A stretch of DNA of 64,000 nt from UBA10649 sp963700745 (GTDB lineage: Bacteria; Actinomycetota; Actinomycetes; S36-B12): the NCBI GenBank assembly GCA_963700745.1, contig CAVOYT010000012.1, positions 403,728-467,727 on the forward strand, in the 5' to 3' direction. Shown piece after piece: positions 33,956 through 42,954 of this stretch. Below the pieces are notes generated by a model. That model saw nothing but the letters and a program-made list of their open reading frames with translations. It searched no databases and had not been told where the DNA came from. Both the position numbers and the translations under genes were made by a program. Positions within the stretch are counted from its first letter, which is position 1. Every line of letters starts with the position of its first letter.

Positions 33956-35475
33956 GCGTCCTGCCCGAATCGCGCCGACCGGACGGCCGAGCGGACCGCT
34001 GCGGCAATGTCTGTGGCCACCACCGGGCCCTGCCTCGCTGCCACGACACCGGCCCGCCCGTGCAGCCACACGGCGGCCGCCGCGGCGCCTGCCATCGCCT
34101 CCTCGCCCCGCCGCCCCTGAGCCCACGCTCCCGCGAGCACTCCGGCCAGCAGGCCGGTCAGGACATCACCCGAGCCGGCCGTGCCGAGGTCTGCGGTTCC
34201 CTCGACGTCGATGTATGCGTCGGCATCCGGTGCCGCGATGACCGTTCCCGGCCCTTTGAGCACGACGATGGCCCCCAGTTCGGACGCCGCCTCTCGGGCC
34301 GCGGCCAGTCGCCCCCGCGACCCACCCAGCAGCCCCGGTCGGAGCGCCTCGAACTCGCCGTCATGCGGGGTCAGCACGGTGACCCCGCCACTGGCATGAC
34401 GTTCAGCGATCCGGGACCTGACGTCGGCGGAGGAGGCGACGACGTGAAGCGCGCCGGCATCCAGCACGACGGGCACGTCCGCTTCGAGGACGGCCATCAC
34501 GGTGATCTCGTCCAGGTGGTCGCCGGGGAAGCCAGATCCGCATCCCCAGGCGGTGACCCGCTCCTGATCCACCGGAGGGGAGCCGTCGACGACGGTGTCC
34601 GGGAAGTGGCTGACCACGGAGGCGGCGTTGCCGTCGCCGCGATCCAGGTAGCGGACCATGCCGACGTTCGCGTGCCGGGCGGCGGCGGTCACGAGAAGCG
34701 CGGCCCCGGGGTACTGAACCGAGCCGGCCGAAACCCCGACGACGCCACGCCGGTACTTGTAGGAGTCCTCCGCCGGCTCCTCGACCCAGACCGCCGCGTC
34801 CAGCCCCTCGGCCACGCGGGCCGTCGGCGGCTCCGTGAAGTCGAGCCCGATGTCGATGACCTGGATGGCCCCGGAGTGGATCCGCCCGGGCGCGAGCACC
34901 AGGCCCGGCTTGAGGGATCCGAATGTCACGGTGATGTCGGCCGTGACCGCTCCGCCCGACACGACACCGGTGTCGGCGTCCACGCCGCTGGGCACGTCGA
35001 CCGCCACGACCACGGACTCCGTAGCCGCGACTCGGTCGACCAGATCCACCGCGTCGGCACGCAGCCCGCCGACTCCGCCGATGCCGAGGATCCCGTCCAG
35101 CACCAGGTCAGCGGCCGGCAGGAGGTCCACGAGATCGGGATCATCGGATTCCCACCGGCGGATCCGTCCGCCGGCCCGGAGGAGAGCGCGACTGCCCTCC
35201 TCGTGCGCTCGGTCGGCCAGCAGCAGAGCGTCGACGCGGCAGCCCCGGTCGGCGAGCATCGCCCCGGCCCAGAGGGCATCCCCGCCGTTGTTGCCGGATC
35301 CGACCATGAGGACGATGCGCGAGCCGACGACCCCGCCACGAAGCTCGATCAGCAGCCGAGCACACGAGATCGCAAGCGCGCGGGCCGCCCGCTGCATCAG
35401 GGCACCCTCGGGGACCAACGCGAATGCGGCCTCCTCGGCGGCACGCACACGTGCGACCTCATGAACAGGCAGCAT
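33952..35475 (-). CDS. nnr: bifunctional NAD(P)H-hydrate epimerase/dehydratase
   Basis: It repairs hydrated NADH and NADPH. The N-terminal YjeF epimerase domain (residues ~1-210) has GSGNNGGDALWAG and VVAVDVPSGVDADTG; the C-terminal ADP-dependent dehydratase (ribokinase-like) has VLTPHDGEFEALRPG, VLKGPGTVIAAPD and the catalytic NTGTADLGTAGSGDVLTG-type loop, here GTADLGTAGSGDVLTG. Full length at 507 residues. Its ATG overlaps the acpS stop by one base. It sits between acpS and alr as in mycobacteria. Confidence 0.96.
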   Translation of the reverse strand: MLPVHEVARVRAAEEAAFALVPEGALMQRAARALAISCARLLIELRGGVVGSRIVLMVGSGNNGGDALWAGAMLADRGCRVDALLLADRAHEEGSRALLRAGGRIRRWESDDPDLVDLLPAADLVLDGILGIGGVGGLRADAVDLVDRVAATESVVVAVDVPSGVDADTGVVSGGAVTADITVTFGSLKPGLVLAPGRIHSGAIQVIDIGLDFTEPPTARVAEGLDAAVWVEEPAEDSYKYRRGVVGVSAGSVQYPGAALLVTAAARHANVGMVRYLDRGDGNAASVVSHFPDTVVDGSPPVDQERVTAWGCGSGFPGDHLDEITVMAVLEADVPVVLDAGALHVVASSADVRSRIAERHASGGVTVLTPHDGEFEALRPGLLGGSRGRLAAAREAASELGAIVVLKGPGTVIAAPDADAYIDVEGTADLGTAGSGDVLTGLLAGVLAGAWAQGRRGEEAMAGAAAAAVWLHGRAGVVAARQGPVVATDIAAAVRSAVRSARFGQDA

Positions 35476-35828
35476 CAGGGCACGATCGTCCGCGAGGCCA
35501 CGACGAAGGCAACAGCCATGTGCCCATCATGGCTGAGGGAGATCTGCCACGAGTCGATGCCACGCGCCTGCGCGGCCGCGGCAACAGTTCCGGTCAGCTC
35601 AAGTCTCGGGTCGCCACGCTGCCCGTTGAGGATCTGGCAGTCGTGCCAGCTGAGGCCGCTGTTGTCGACCAGCACCTTCGCCACTGCCTCTTTCGCGGCC
35701 CACCTGGCTGCCAATGAGACCGGTCGACCCCCGGACAGGTCCAGTTCCAGGGGCGTGAACACGCGTGCCGCGAGCCTCGGAGTGCGGGCGAGCACGTCGG
35801 CGAAGCGCCTCGTGTCCACGAGATCCAC
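35475..35828 (-). CDS. acpS: holo-[acyl-carrier-protein] synthase
   Basis: It transfers 4'-phosphopantetheine from CoA to ACP serine in fatty-acid synthesis. DLVDTRRF carries the Mg-binding Asp, FTPLELD and RWAAKEAVAKVL are the AcpS core (Lys/Glu), and WQISLSHDGHMAVAFVV the C-terminal strand. From GTG 35828 the protein has 117 residues and lacks the usual VVGIG start; that sequence is encoded just upstream, in frame, but with no ATG/GTG/TTG. A CTG at 35855 would give MPTSVVGIGVDLVDTRRF, so translation may start there. Lies between glmS and nnr. Confidence 0.9.
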   Translation of the reverse strand: MDLVDTRRFADVLARTPRLAARVFTPLELDLSGGRPVSLAARWAAKEAVAKVLVDNSGLSWHDCQILNGQRGDPRLELTGTVAAAAQARGIDSWQISLSHDGHMAVAFVVASRTIVP

Positions 35829-35871
35829 GCCGATGCCGACGACTGACGTCGGCAGGTCAGGGAACAGGGCC

Positions 35872-37722
35872 CTACTCCACCGTCACGGACTTGGCCAGGT
35901 TGCGCGGCTGGTCCACGTCATGTCCCTTGGCGGTGGCGAGTTCGCACGCGAACACCTGCAAGGGCACCGTCGCCACCAGCGGCTGCATGAGGGTCGGGAC
36001 CGCCGGGATGCGCACGACGTGGTCCGCGTAGCGGCCGATCACCTCGTCCCCCTCCTCCGCGATGGCGATGACGACGGCACCGCGCGCCCGAACCTCCTGG
36101 ATGTTGGAGATGATCTTGTCATGCAGGACGGCCCGCCCGCGTGGGGACGGGACCACCACGATCACCGGGACACCGTCCTCGATCAGGGCGATGGGACCGT
36201 GCTTCAGCTCGCCGGCCGCGAAACCCTCGGCGTGCATGTACGCGAGCTCCTTCAGCTTGAGCGCACCCTCGAGGGCCACCGGGAAGCCGACATGACGGCC
36301 CAGGAACAGCACCGACGGCGCATCGGCGAATTCACGCGCCAGGGCGCGGACGCCCTCGGTGGTGTCGAGCACGAGGTCGACCTTGCGCGGCATGTCGTCG
36401 AGTTCCGTCAGCACGGCACGGATCTCGTCCTCGAACATGGTCGAGCGGATCTGGGCCAGGTACAGGCCGACGAGGTAGGCGGCGATGATCTGCGTGAGGA
36501 AGGCCTTCGTGGACGCGACCGCGATCTCGGGTCCGGCGTACGTGTACAGCACGGCGTCGGACTCACGCGGGATCGTCGATCCGACGGTGTTGCAGATGGC
36601 GAGCGTCCGAGCCCCCTGGGCCTTGGCATGCCGCAGGGCCATCAGCGTGTCCATCGTCTCCCCCGACTGCGAGATGGCGATGACGAGGCTGTCGGGTCCC
36701 ACGATCGGATCCCGGTAGCGGAACTCGCTGGCCAGCTCGACCTCGACCGGCAGCCGCGTCCAGTGCTCGATCGCGTACTTGGCCACCATGCCGGCGTGGG
36801 CCGCGGTCCCGCAGGCGATGACGACCACCTTGTTGATCGATCGCAGGATCGCCTCGTCGAGGTGAGTCTCGTCGAGCTGGAGGCGGGAGTCCTTGGTGAT
36901 GCGCCCGCGCAGGGAATCGGCGACCGCCTTTGGCTGCTCCGCGATCTCCTTGAGCATGAACAGGTCGAACCCGCCCTTCTCCGCAGCCGACGCGTCCCAA
37001 TCGACCGTGAACGGTCGCACCTCGACGTCAGCACCGTTGAAGTCAGTGACCACGATGGAGTCCGGGGTGATGGCGACAACCTGGTCCTGGCCCAGTTCGA
37101 GGGCCTCGCGGGTGTGGTCGACGAACGCCGCGACATCAGAAGCCATGAAGTTCTCGCCGATGCCGACGCCGACAACGAGGGGCGAGTTGCGTCGCGCACC
37201 CACCACCAGATCCGGCTGATCGCGGTCGATCGCCAGGAGCGTGAACGCCCCCTCGAGTCGACGGCATACCCGGCGCATGGCCTCGGCCAGATCCCCTGCG
37301 CACAGCGGCAGTTCGGCCGACAGGAGATGGGCAGCAACCTCGGTGTCGGTCTCGGACACCAGGTGGATGCCGGCCGCGGTGAGCTCATCACGCAGTTCCG
37401 CGAAGTTCTCGATGATCCCGTTGTGGATGACGGCAACGCCGACATCCTCGCTCACATGGGGGTGCGCATTGTGGTCGGTCGGGCCGCCGTGCGTGGCCCA
37501 GCGGGTGTGGCCGATCCCCGTGGTCGACTCGGGCATCGGGTCCGATCCAAGGAGCGTCTCGAGGTTGGCGAGCTTGCCCGCCTTCTTCCTGACTTCGAGC
37601 GCGCCGTCGCTGATGACGGCCACCCCGGCGGAGTCGTAGCCGCGGTACTCCAGGCGGCGCAGACCAGCGACCACGATCTCCAGGGCCTGCTTCTGACCGA
37701 CGTATCCCACGATGCCGCACAT
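35872..37722 (-). CDS. glmS: glucosamine-6-phosphate synthase (isomerising)
   Basis: It makes glucosamine-6-phosphate from fructose-6-phosphate and glutamine, the first step to UDP-GlcNAc. C2 of MCGIVGYVG is the Ntn-type glutaminase nucleophile, with GYDSAGV and TRWATHGGPTD in the same domain. Two SIS domains follow (VIACGTAAHAGMVA; ISQSGETMDTLMAL; LGRHVGFPVALEGALKLKE), and the end PRNLAKSVTVE is diagnostic. 616 residues. No glmS ribozyme is expected in actinobacteria and none is apparent. glmM, the next enzyme, lies 1 kb away beyond the DUF389 gene. Confidence 0.98.
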   Translation of the reverse strand: MCGIVGYVGQKQALEIVVAGLRRLEYRGYDSAGVAVISDGALEVRKKAGKLANLETLLGSDPMPESTTGIGHTRWATHGGPTDHNAHPHVSEDVGVAVIHNGIIENFAELRDELTAAGIHLVSETDTEVAAHLLSAELPLCAGDLAEAMRRVCRRLEGAFTLLAIDRDQPDLVVGARRNSPLVVGVGIGENFMASDVAAFVDHTREALELGQDQVVAITPDSIVVTDFNGADVEVRPFTVDWDASAAEKGGFDLFMLKEIAEQPKAVADSLRGRITKDSRLQLDETHLDEAILRSINKVVVIACGTAAHAGMVAKYAIEHWTRLPVEVELASEFRYRDPIVGPDSLVIAISQSGETMDTLMALRHAKAQGARTLAICNTVGSTIPRESDAVLYTYAGPEIAVASTKAFLTQIIAAYLVGLYLAQIRSTMFEDEIRAVLTELDDMPRKVDLVLDTTEGVRALAREFADAPSVLFLGRHVGFPVALEGALKLKELAYMHAEGFAAGELKHGPIALIEDGVPVIVVVPSPRGRAVLHDKIISNIQEVRARGAVVIAIAEEGDEVIGRYADHVVRIPAVPTLMQPLVATVPLQVFACELATAKGHDVDQPRNLAKSVTVE

Positions 37723-37768
37723 GAGGGCCAGCGTACGCGCGCCAGTTCACGTTCCGTTCTCGTGAGGC

Positions 37769-38743
37769 ATGCGTTCGGCATACGGTGACCTCGTGATCAC
37801 CGTGCGGGTGTGCTGCCCGTCCGCCCTTTCCGCAGCGGCGGTCGATCTGCTCCGCGCCAACCCCGCGGCCAGCGCCCTCGTGGTCCTTCCCGGTGCCAGC
37901 GTGCGGCCGCCCGGGGACGTCATCGAGGCCGACCTGCCCCGCGACGCGGTCGATGCGGTCGTGGCCGCCCTGATGGATCTCGGCGTTCACGAGGAGGGGC
38001 TCATCCAGTTGCTGCCGGTCGACACCTGGGTCTCCCGACCCGGCCTGGAGGCCGAGGAGAACGAGCCGGTCGCCGACGCGGATGCCGTCGTATGGGCGGA
38101 TGTGATCGAACAGGCCTACGAGAACTCCGCGCTCACCTGGACCTTCATGAGCTTCATGATCCTCGCGACGATGCTGGCCGCCATTGCCGTGGCTACGGAC
38201 TCGGTGATCCTCATCATCGGCGCCATGGTGCTCGGACCGGAGTTCATCCCGATCGCGGCCCTCGGACTGGCCATCGTCCGACGGCGTCCTCACCTATTGC
38301 GCCGCGCCGTGCGCACACTGGTCCTGGGTTTCGGCATCTCGATCCTCGTCGTCACGGCGCTGGCCATTGCCGCTCGACTGTCAGGGGTCATCACCGCGAC
38401 CGACCTGATGCCCGAGAATCGCTTCGGCACCGCGTTCATCTACTCGCCGAACGCGTGGAGCCTCAGCATCGCCATCATCGCCGGGGCGGCAGGCGTCCTG
38501 GCCCTGACTTCCGACAAGTCCAGCAGCCTGGTGGGCGTGTTCATCTCGGTGACCACCATCCCGGCAGCGGGCAACATCGCCGTTGCCGCCGCATTCGGAC
38601 TGTGGCACGAGGTAGGGGGCAGCGCCCTTACTCTCGTCATCAACGTCACCGGCATGGCCCTCGCTGGGTGGGCGACCCTGGCCATGCAGGACCGGGTCCG
38701 GGTGCGAGCCAGGTCGACGAGCGACGACGGGTCCCCCGGCTAG
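37769..38743 (+). CDS. DUF389 membrane protein
   Basis: This is a 324-residue integral membrane protein and the only plus-strand gene between 27 and 64 kb. A soluble alpha/beta N-terminal domain (~100 residues) precedes about six transmembrane helices. The family core is SALTWTFMSFMILATMLAAI, VILIIGAMVLGPEFIPIAA and VFISVTTIPAAGNIAVA, the DUF389/TIGR00341-like pattern. ATG 37769 and GTG 37793 are both possible starts; the 46-70 base gap to divergent glmS would then hold both promoters. Its 3' end comes within 11 bases of the glmM end. Transport is a guess; no function is established. Confidence 0.88.
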   Translation: MRSAYGDLVITVRVCCPSALSAAAVDLLRANPAASALVVLPGASVRPPGDVIEADLPRDAVDAVVAALMDLGVHEEGLIQLLPVDTWVSRPGLEAEENEPVADADAVVWADVIEQAYENSALTWTFMSFMILATMLAAIAVATDSVILIIGAMVLGPEFIPIAALGLAIVRRRPHLLRRAVRTLVLGFGISILVVTALAIAARLSGVITATDLMPENRFGTAFIYSPNAWSLSIAIIAGAAGVLALTSDKSSSLVGVFISVTTIPAAGNIAVAAAFGLWHEVGGSALTLVINVTGMALAGWATLAMQDRVRVRARSTSDDGSPG

Positions 38744-38753
38744 TTCGGCGCAG

Positions 38754-40105
38754 TTCAGCCGATGGTGAGCTCGCCCCGGACAACCTCGACGAGCCGCGCG
38801 CACACGCAGCTCTGCCTGCTCAGCCGTCTCGGCCTCGACCATCACCCGGATGACGGGCTCGGTGCCTGACACGCGAAGAAGCACCCGCCCAGTGTCGCCG
38901 AGTTCCGTGCCCGCGTCTTCAACGGCGTTCGTGACGGCCTCGGAGGACTCCAGGCGACTGCGATCGACCCCGGTGACGTTGACCAGAACCTGCGGGAGCT
39001 TCGACACCTGCCCTGCCAGCTCGCTGAGCCGCCGACCGGTGCCCGCGACCACCGACAGCAGGTGCAAGGCGGTAAGCAGGCCGTCACCCGTCGTGGCGTA
39101 CTCGGACATGATGACGTGCCCGCTCTGCTCCCCGCCGAGGACGAGCCCCTGGGCCCGCATCGCCTCGAGGACGTACCGGTCGCCGACGTTCGTCTCCACG
39201 ACGGTGATCCCCGCCTCGCGCATGGCGATGCGGAAGCCAAGGTTGGCCATGACCGTGGACACGACCGTGCCACCGACAAGGGCGCCGGACGCGTTCATGC
39301 TCGTTGCGAGGATCGCCAGGATGTGATCGCCGTCGACGATCTGCCCCTTCTCGTCCACTGCGAGGCAGCGGTCGGCGTCGCCGTCATGGGCGATGCCGGC
39401 GTCGGCACCATGCTCGAGCACAGCGGCGACGAGATCGTCCATGTGGGTGCTGCCGCACGCCTCGTTGATGTTCCATCCATCAGGGCTGGCATGGATTGGG
39501 ATCACCGTGGCACCCGCCGCCGCGTAGACCTCGGGCGCCAGGATCGAGGCGGCGCCATTGGCGCAGTCGACGACGACGGTGAGCCCGTCGAGACGGTGCG
39601 GCAGCGTGCTGAGCAGGTGGCGTTCGTAGAGCTGTCCGGCGTCCGGGTCGCGGCGCACGCGGCCGACGGCCGCGCCGACGGGACGGTCCCATGGCTCGCG
39701 CAGGCGCTTCTCGATGGCGTCCTCGATGGCGTCGTCGAGCTTGTGCCCCCCGCGAGAGAAGAACTTGATGCCGTTGTCCGGCATCGGGTTGTGGGAAGCA
39801 CTGAGCATGACCCCGAGATCCGCATGCAGGGCGTCCGTGAGGAAGGCGACCGCCGGCGTCGGCTCGACGCCGACGGTGGTCACGTCCACACCGGCGCTCG
39901 CCAGTCCGGCCACGACCGCCGCCTCGAGGAACTCACCGCTCGCGCGCGGGTCGCGCCCGACCACCGCAGACGGCCGATGCCCCTCGAACGCCCCCGTATC
40001 GCCCAGGACGTGCGCAGCGGCAACGGCCAGGTCGAGCGCGAGCTCGGCCGTGACGTCGCGATTGGCCAGGCCCCGCACGCCGTCGGTGCCGAACAGCCTT
40101 CCCAA
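38754..40105 (-). CDS. glmM: phosphoglucosamine mutase, 3' frameshift
   Basis: It interconverts glucosamine-6- and 1-phosphate. S104 in LSASHNP is the phosphoserine, DGDADR the metal loop, GGEQSGHVI the sugar loop and RVSGTEPVIRVMVE the phosphate-binding end. One base is missing in a GCGCGG run near 38793-38803: as written, the frame reads on to 38381 antisense to the DUF389 gene (574 residues); restoring the base gives the expected end VRARLVEVVRGELTIG and stop at 38754 (~451 residues). The first case would delete nothing essential but add 120 foreign residues. An error is the simplest reading. It follows rpsI by three bases. Confidence 0.95.
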
Positions 40106-40108
40106 CTT

Positions 40109-40615
40109 CTAGCGCTTGCTGTACTGAGGAGCCTTGCGGGCCTTCTTCAGTCCGTACTTCTTGCGCTCCTTGGCCCTCGGATCACGAGTGAGGAAGCCCG
40201 CCTTCTTCAGGATCGGACGGTTGCCCTCCTCGTCGATGGCGTTGAGGGCGCGCGAGACGCCGTGGCGCAGCGCGCCGGCCTGGCCGGAGATGCCGCCGCC
40301 GTGGATGCGGGCGAAGACGTCGAACTTGCCCTCGGCGCCAAGTGCCGTGAAGGGCTCGTTCACCTCCTGCTGGTGCACCTTGTTGGGGAAGTACGACTCG
40401 AGGTCGCGACCGTTGATCGTCCACTTGCCGGTGCCGGGCACCAGGCGCACGCGGGCGATCGCCTGCTTGCGACGGCCGGTGGCCGCGCCGGGCGCGGTTA
40501 CGATCTCGCGGTCGACGACTGCACGGGTGGGCGTCTCGGACGTGTACTCCGAGACGGTCTCCTCCTCGATGACGTCGATTTGGGTTTCGTCGATGGTGGC
40601 CTCAGACACTGCCAC
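40109..40615 (-). CDS. rpsI: 30S ribosomal protein S9
   Basis: This is a 168-residue S9. The core begins TGRRKQAIARVRLVPGTG and ends with the invariant KKARKAPQYSKR, whose C-terminal Arg contacts P-site tRNA. The first ~40 residues are an acidic extension (SEATIDETQIDVIEEETVSE), longer than in E. coli but usual in actinobacteria. It forms the rplM-rpsI pair with a 27-base gap and runs into glmM. Confidence 0.97.
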   Translation of the reverse strand: MAVSEATIDETQIDVIEEETVSEYTSETPTRAVVDREIVTAPGAATGRRKQAIARVRLVPGTGKWTINGRDLESYFPNKVHQQEVNEPFTALGAEGKFDVFARIHGGGISGQAGALRHGVSRALNAIDEEGNRPILKKAGFLTRDPRAKERKKYGLKKARKAPQYSKR

Positions 40616-40642
40616 TGATCCTCTCGTTGACGCCGCGCCGCG

Positions 40643-41086
40643 CTACTGCGCGACCTGGGTGATCTGGAACGGCTGCGGCTGCTGCGCAGCGTGGGGGTGC
40701 TCCGGGCCGGCGTAGACCTTGAGCTTCTTCAACTGCTGCCGGCCGAGCTTGTTGTGAGGGAGCATTCCCTTGACCGCCTTCTCGACGGCGCGACGCGGGT
40801 CGGACTCCAGCAGTTCGGCGTACGACGTGGCGCGGAGGCCACCTGGGTGGCCGGAGTGCCGGTAGTCCATCTTCTGCTGCTTCTTGGCTCCGGTGAGCGC
40901 GACCTTCTCGGCGTTGATGATGATCACGAAGTCGCCCATGTCGATGTGCGGGGCGAAACTCGTCTTGTGCTTGCCGCGCAGCAGGGTGGCCGCGTGGGTG
41001 GCCAGACGGCCGAGGACGACGTCAGATGCGTCGATGACATGCCAGACGGGAACGTTGTCCCCCGCCTTGGGACTGTACGTGCGCAC
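40643..41086 (-). CDS. rplM: 50S ribosomal protein L13
   Basis: This is a 147-residue L13: VIDASDVVLGRLATHAATLLRGK, GDFVIIINAEKV and GMLPHNKLGRQQLKKLKVYAGPEHPH are conserved. GTG 41086 gives the family start VRTYSPKAGD; the frame extends 18 residues upstream to 41140 but not with conserved sequence. First gene of the rplM-rpsI operon, behind a 205-base leader with a hairpin. Confidence 0.96.
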   Translation of the reverse strand: MRTYSPKAGDNVPVWHVIDASDVVLGRLATHAATLLRGKHKTSFAPHIDMGDFVIIINAEKVALTGAKKQQKMDYRHSGHPGGLRATSYAELLESDPRRAVEKAVKGMLPHNKLGRQQLKKLKVYAGPEHPHAAQQPQPFQITQVAQ

Positions 41087-41122
41087 GGAACCCTGCTTTC
41101 GCTCGTCGGAACTGGACTCTGC

Positions 41123-41142
41123 GCATGCCATCGCTGGCATGC
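41123..41142 (-). promoter_or_regulatory. hairpin in the rplM leader
   Basis: GCATGCCA-tcgc-TGGCATGC is a perfect 8-base stem with a 4-base loop, 37 bases upstream of the rplM start. The 205-base gap 41087-41291 holds no gene and otherwise only GC-rich runs. The hairpin could be an L13 autoregulatory leader element as in other phyla, or simply a weak terminator; this is inferred. Confidence 0.45.
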
Positions 41143-41291
41143 CGTACTAGGAACCATCCCTGATCCCTAGGCCTGGCCGGGTCTCGGGGGCATCCGGGGG
41201 AAGCACCGAGGCGGCCACAGCAGCACCCCAGACTACCGGTGGGCCGGCGGGGCCTCCAAATCGGCCCCTGAGTCGGTCGTAGCCACGGCGG

Positions 41292-42953
41292 CTACCAGGC
41301 CTCCCAGACCGGTTCGGGGGTCTCCTCGACGGTCCCGTCGGCCCGGAACACCCAGAATCGGTCGAACCCCCGGGTGAACCAGCGATCGTGCGTGACGGCC
41401 ACGACCGTCCCCTCGAACCCGTTCAGCCCGACTTCCAGCGCCTCGGCACTGGCGAGGTCGAGGTTGTCGGTGGGTTCGTCCAGGAGCAGCATCGTCGCCC
41501 CACCCAGCTCGAGGAGCAGGATCTGGAAGCGGGCCTGCTGGCCACCGGACAGGGTGTCGAAGTCCTGCTCCGCCGCCCCCGCGAGTTCGTACCGGTCCAG
41601 GACCCGAGAGGCCTGCTCCCGCGGCAGTCCGGCCCGCCGCTCGTCCCCACGGTGGAGGATCTCGAGCAGGGTCCGGCCGGACAGGTCCGGGCGCACGTGG
41701 GTCTGCGCGAACCAGCCCGGGCGCACCCGCGCGCCCAGTCGCGCGCTTCCGGAGTGCGCCACCGGCGCAATGGCGACGTCGCCGACCGGCTGGTGCTCGA
41801 TGTCAGGATCACTGCCCCCGAGCGCCAACAGCCGAAGCAGATGGGACTTGCCGGAGCCATTGGCGCCGAGGACCGCCAGCCGCTCCCCGAACCAGACCTC
41901 GCCATCGAAGGGTCGCGTCAGCCCGGTCAACTCGAGCCCGGTGCAGATGACCGCCCGCTTGGCCGTCCGACCACCGGTCAGTCGCATCCGGACGCTCTGC
42001 TCCTTTGGCACCGCGTTCGGCGGACCGGCCTCCTCGAACTTGCGCAGCCGGGTCTGAGCAGCCTGGTAGCGCGAGGCCATGCCGTCGTTGTACTTCGCCT
42101 TCACCTTCAATGACTGGACGAGCTCTCGAAGTTTGACGTGCTCCTCGTCCCATCGGCGCCGCAGCTCCTCAAGCCGCGAGAATCGGTCGGCACGGGCGTC
42201 GTGGAACGACGCGTAGCCGCCTCCGTGCACCCAGACCGAGTTCCCGGCGGCGCCCAGCTCGACTGCGACCACGTGACTGGCGCACTGGTTGAGCAGTTCG
42301 CGATCATGACTGATCAGGAGCACCGTCTTGGGCGTCTCGCGCAGCTGCCGCTCCAGCCATGTCTTGCCGGGGACGTCGAGGTAGTTGTCCGGTTCGTCCA
42401 GCAGCAGGATGTCGGCGTTGCCGCGCAGTAGCAGTTCCAGCACGAGACGCTTCTGCTCGCCGCCGGAGAGCGTCGAGACCGGGCGCCAGCGGATCCGCTC
42501 GTAGGGCTCGCCCATTGCCGCCGTCGTCACGACGTCGAAGAGCACCTCCGCGTCGTAGCCTCCGGCATCGGCGTAGTCCGCGATCGCGTGGGCGTACAGC
42601 ATCTGCGTCGGCTCATCGTCGCTCTCCATCAAGGAGAGCTCAGCGTCGTCGAGCTCCCGCGCCGCCCGTTGCAGCGGTTCGGGACTCACCCCGATCAGCA
42701 GATCACGCACGGTGCCCTCCGACATCTGCCCGATGAACTGCCGCATGACGGCGACGGTGCCCGAGCACACGATCGACCCCTCATGAGGCCGGATGTCGCC
42801 AGCAGCCATCCGCATCAACGTGGTCTTGCCCGCGCCGTTCGCGCCGACGAGGGCCGCCGTCGCCCCATCCGGGACACGGAACGACACATCGTCAAGGAGC
42901 ACCCGCCCGTCGGGGAGCGCGAAGGTCACGTGCTGGGCGTCGATGTGGCCCAT
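41292..42953 (-). CDS. ABC-F family ATPase
   Basis: This is a 553-residue soluble protein with two ABC cassettes and no membrane domain. Cassette 1 has Walker A GANGAGKTT, signature LSGGEQKRLVLE and Walker B ILLLDEPDNYLD; cassette 2 has GANGSGKS, LSGGQQARFQIL and MLLLDEPTDNLD. Between them is the ~80-residue helical linker (FSRLEELRRRWDEEHVKLRE ... YNDGMASRYQAAQTRLRKFEEAG) that reaches the ribosomal P-site in ABC-F proteins. Members gate translation elongation or protect ribosomes from antibiotics. Placement among ribosomal genes suits a translation factor. Which subfamily cannot be said. Confidence 0.9.
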   Translation of the reverse strand: MGHIDAQHVTFALPDGRVLLDDVSFRVPDGATAALVGANGAGKTTLMRMAAGDIRPHEGSIVCSGTVAVMRQFIGQMSEGTVRDLLIGVSPEPLQRAARELDDAELSLMESDDEPTQMLYAHAIADYADAGGYDAEVLFDVVTTAAMGEPYERIRWRPVSTLSGGEQKRLVLELLLRGNADILLLDEPDNYLDVPGKTWLERQLRETPKTVLLISHDRELLNQCASHVVAVELGAAGNSVWVHGGGYASFHDARADRFSRLEELRRRWDEEHVKLRELVQSLKVKAKYNDGMASRYQAAQTRLRKFEEAGPPNAVPKEQSVRMRLTGGRTAKRAVICTGLELTGLTRPFDGEVWFGERLAVLGANGSGKSHLLRLLALGGSDPDIEHQPVGDVAIAPVAHSGSARLGARVRPGWFAQTHVRPDLSGRTLLEILHRGDERRAGLPREQASRVLDRYELAGAAEQDFDTLSGGQQARFQILLLELGGATMLLLDEPTDNLDLASAEALEVGLNGFEGTVVAVTHDRWFTRGFDRFWVFRADGTVEETPEPVWEAW

Positions 42954-42954
42954 G

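Noticed and set aside
35723..35875. glmS ribozyme or amino-sugar riboswitch
   Set aside because: This region is the acpS 5' end and lies downstream of glmS; the true glmS leader (37723-37792) is too short and shows no ribozyme core.
34060..37788. A 1242-codon open frame on the plus strand, antisense to nnr, acpS and glmS
   Set aside because: Long antisense frames are common opposite GC-rich genes with G/C third positions. Its translation is Arg/Gly/Asp/Val-rich with no domains, and the minus strand encodes three clear enzymes.
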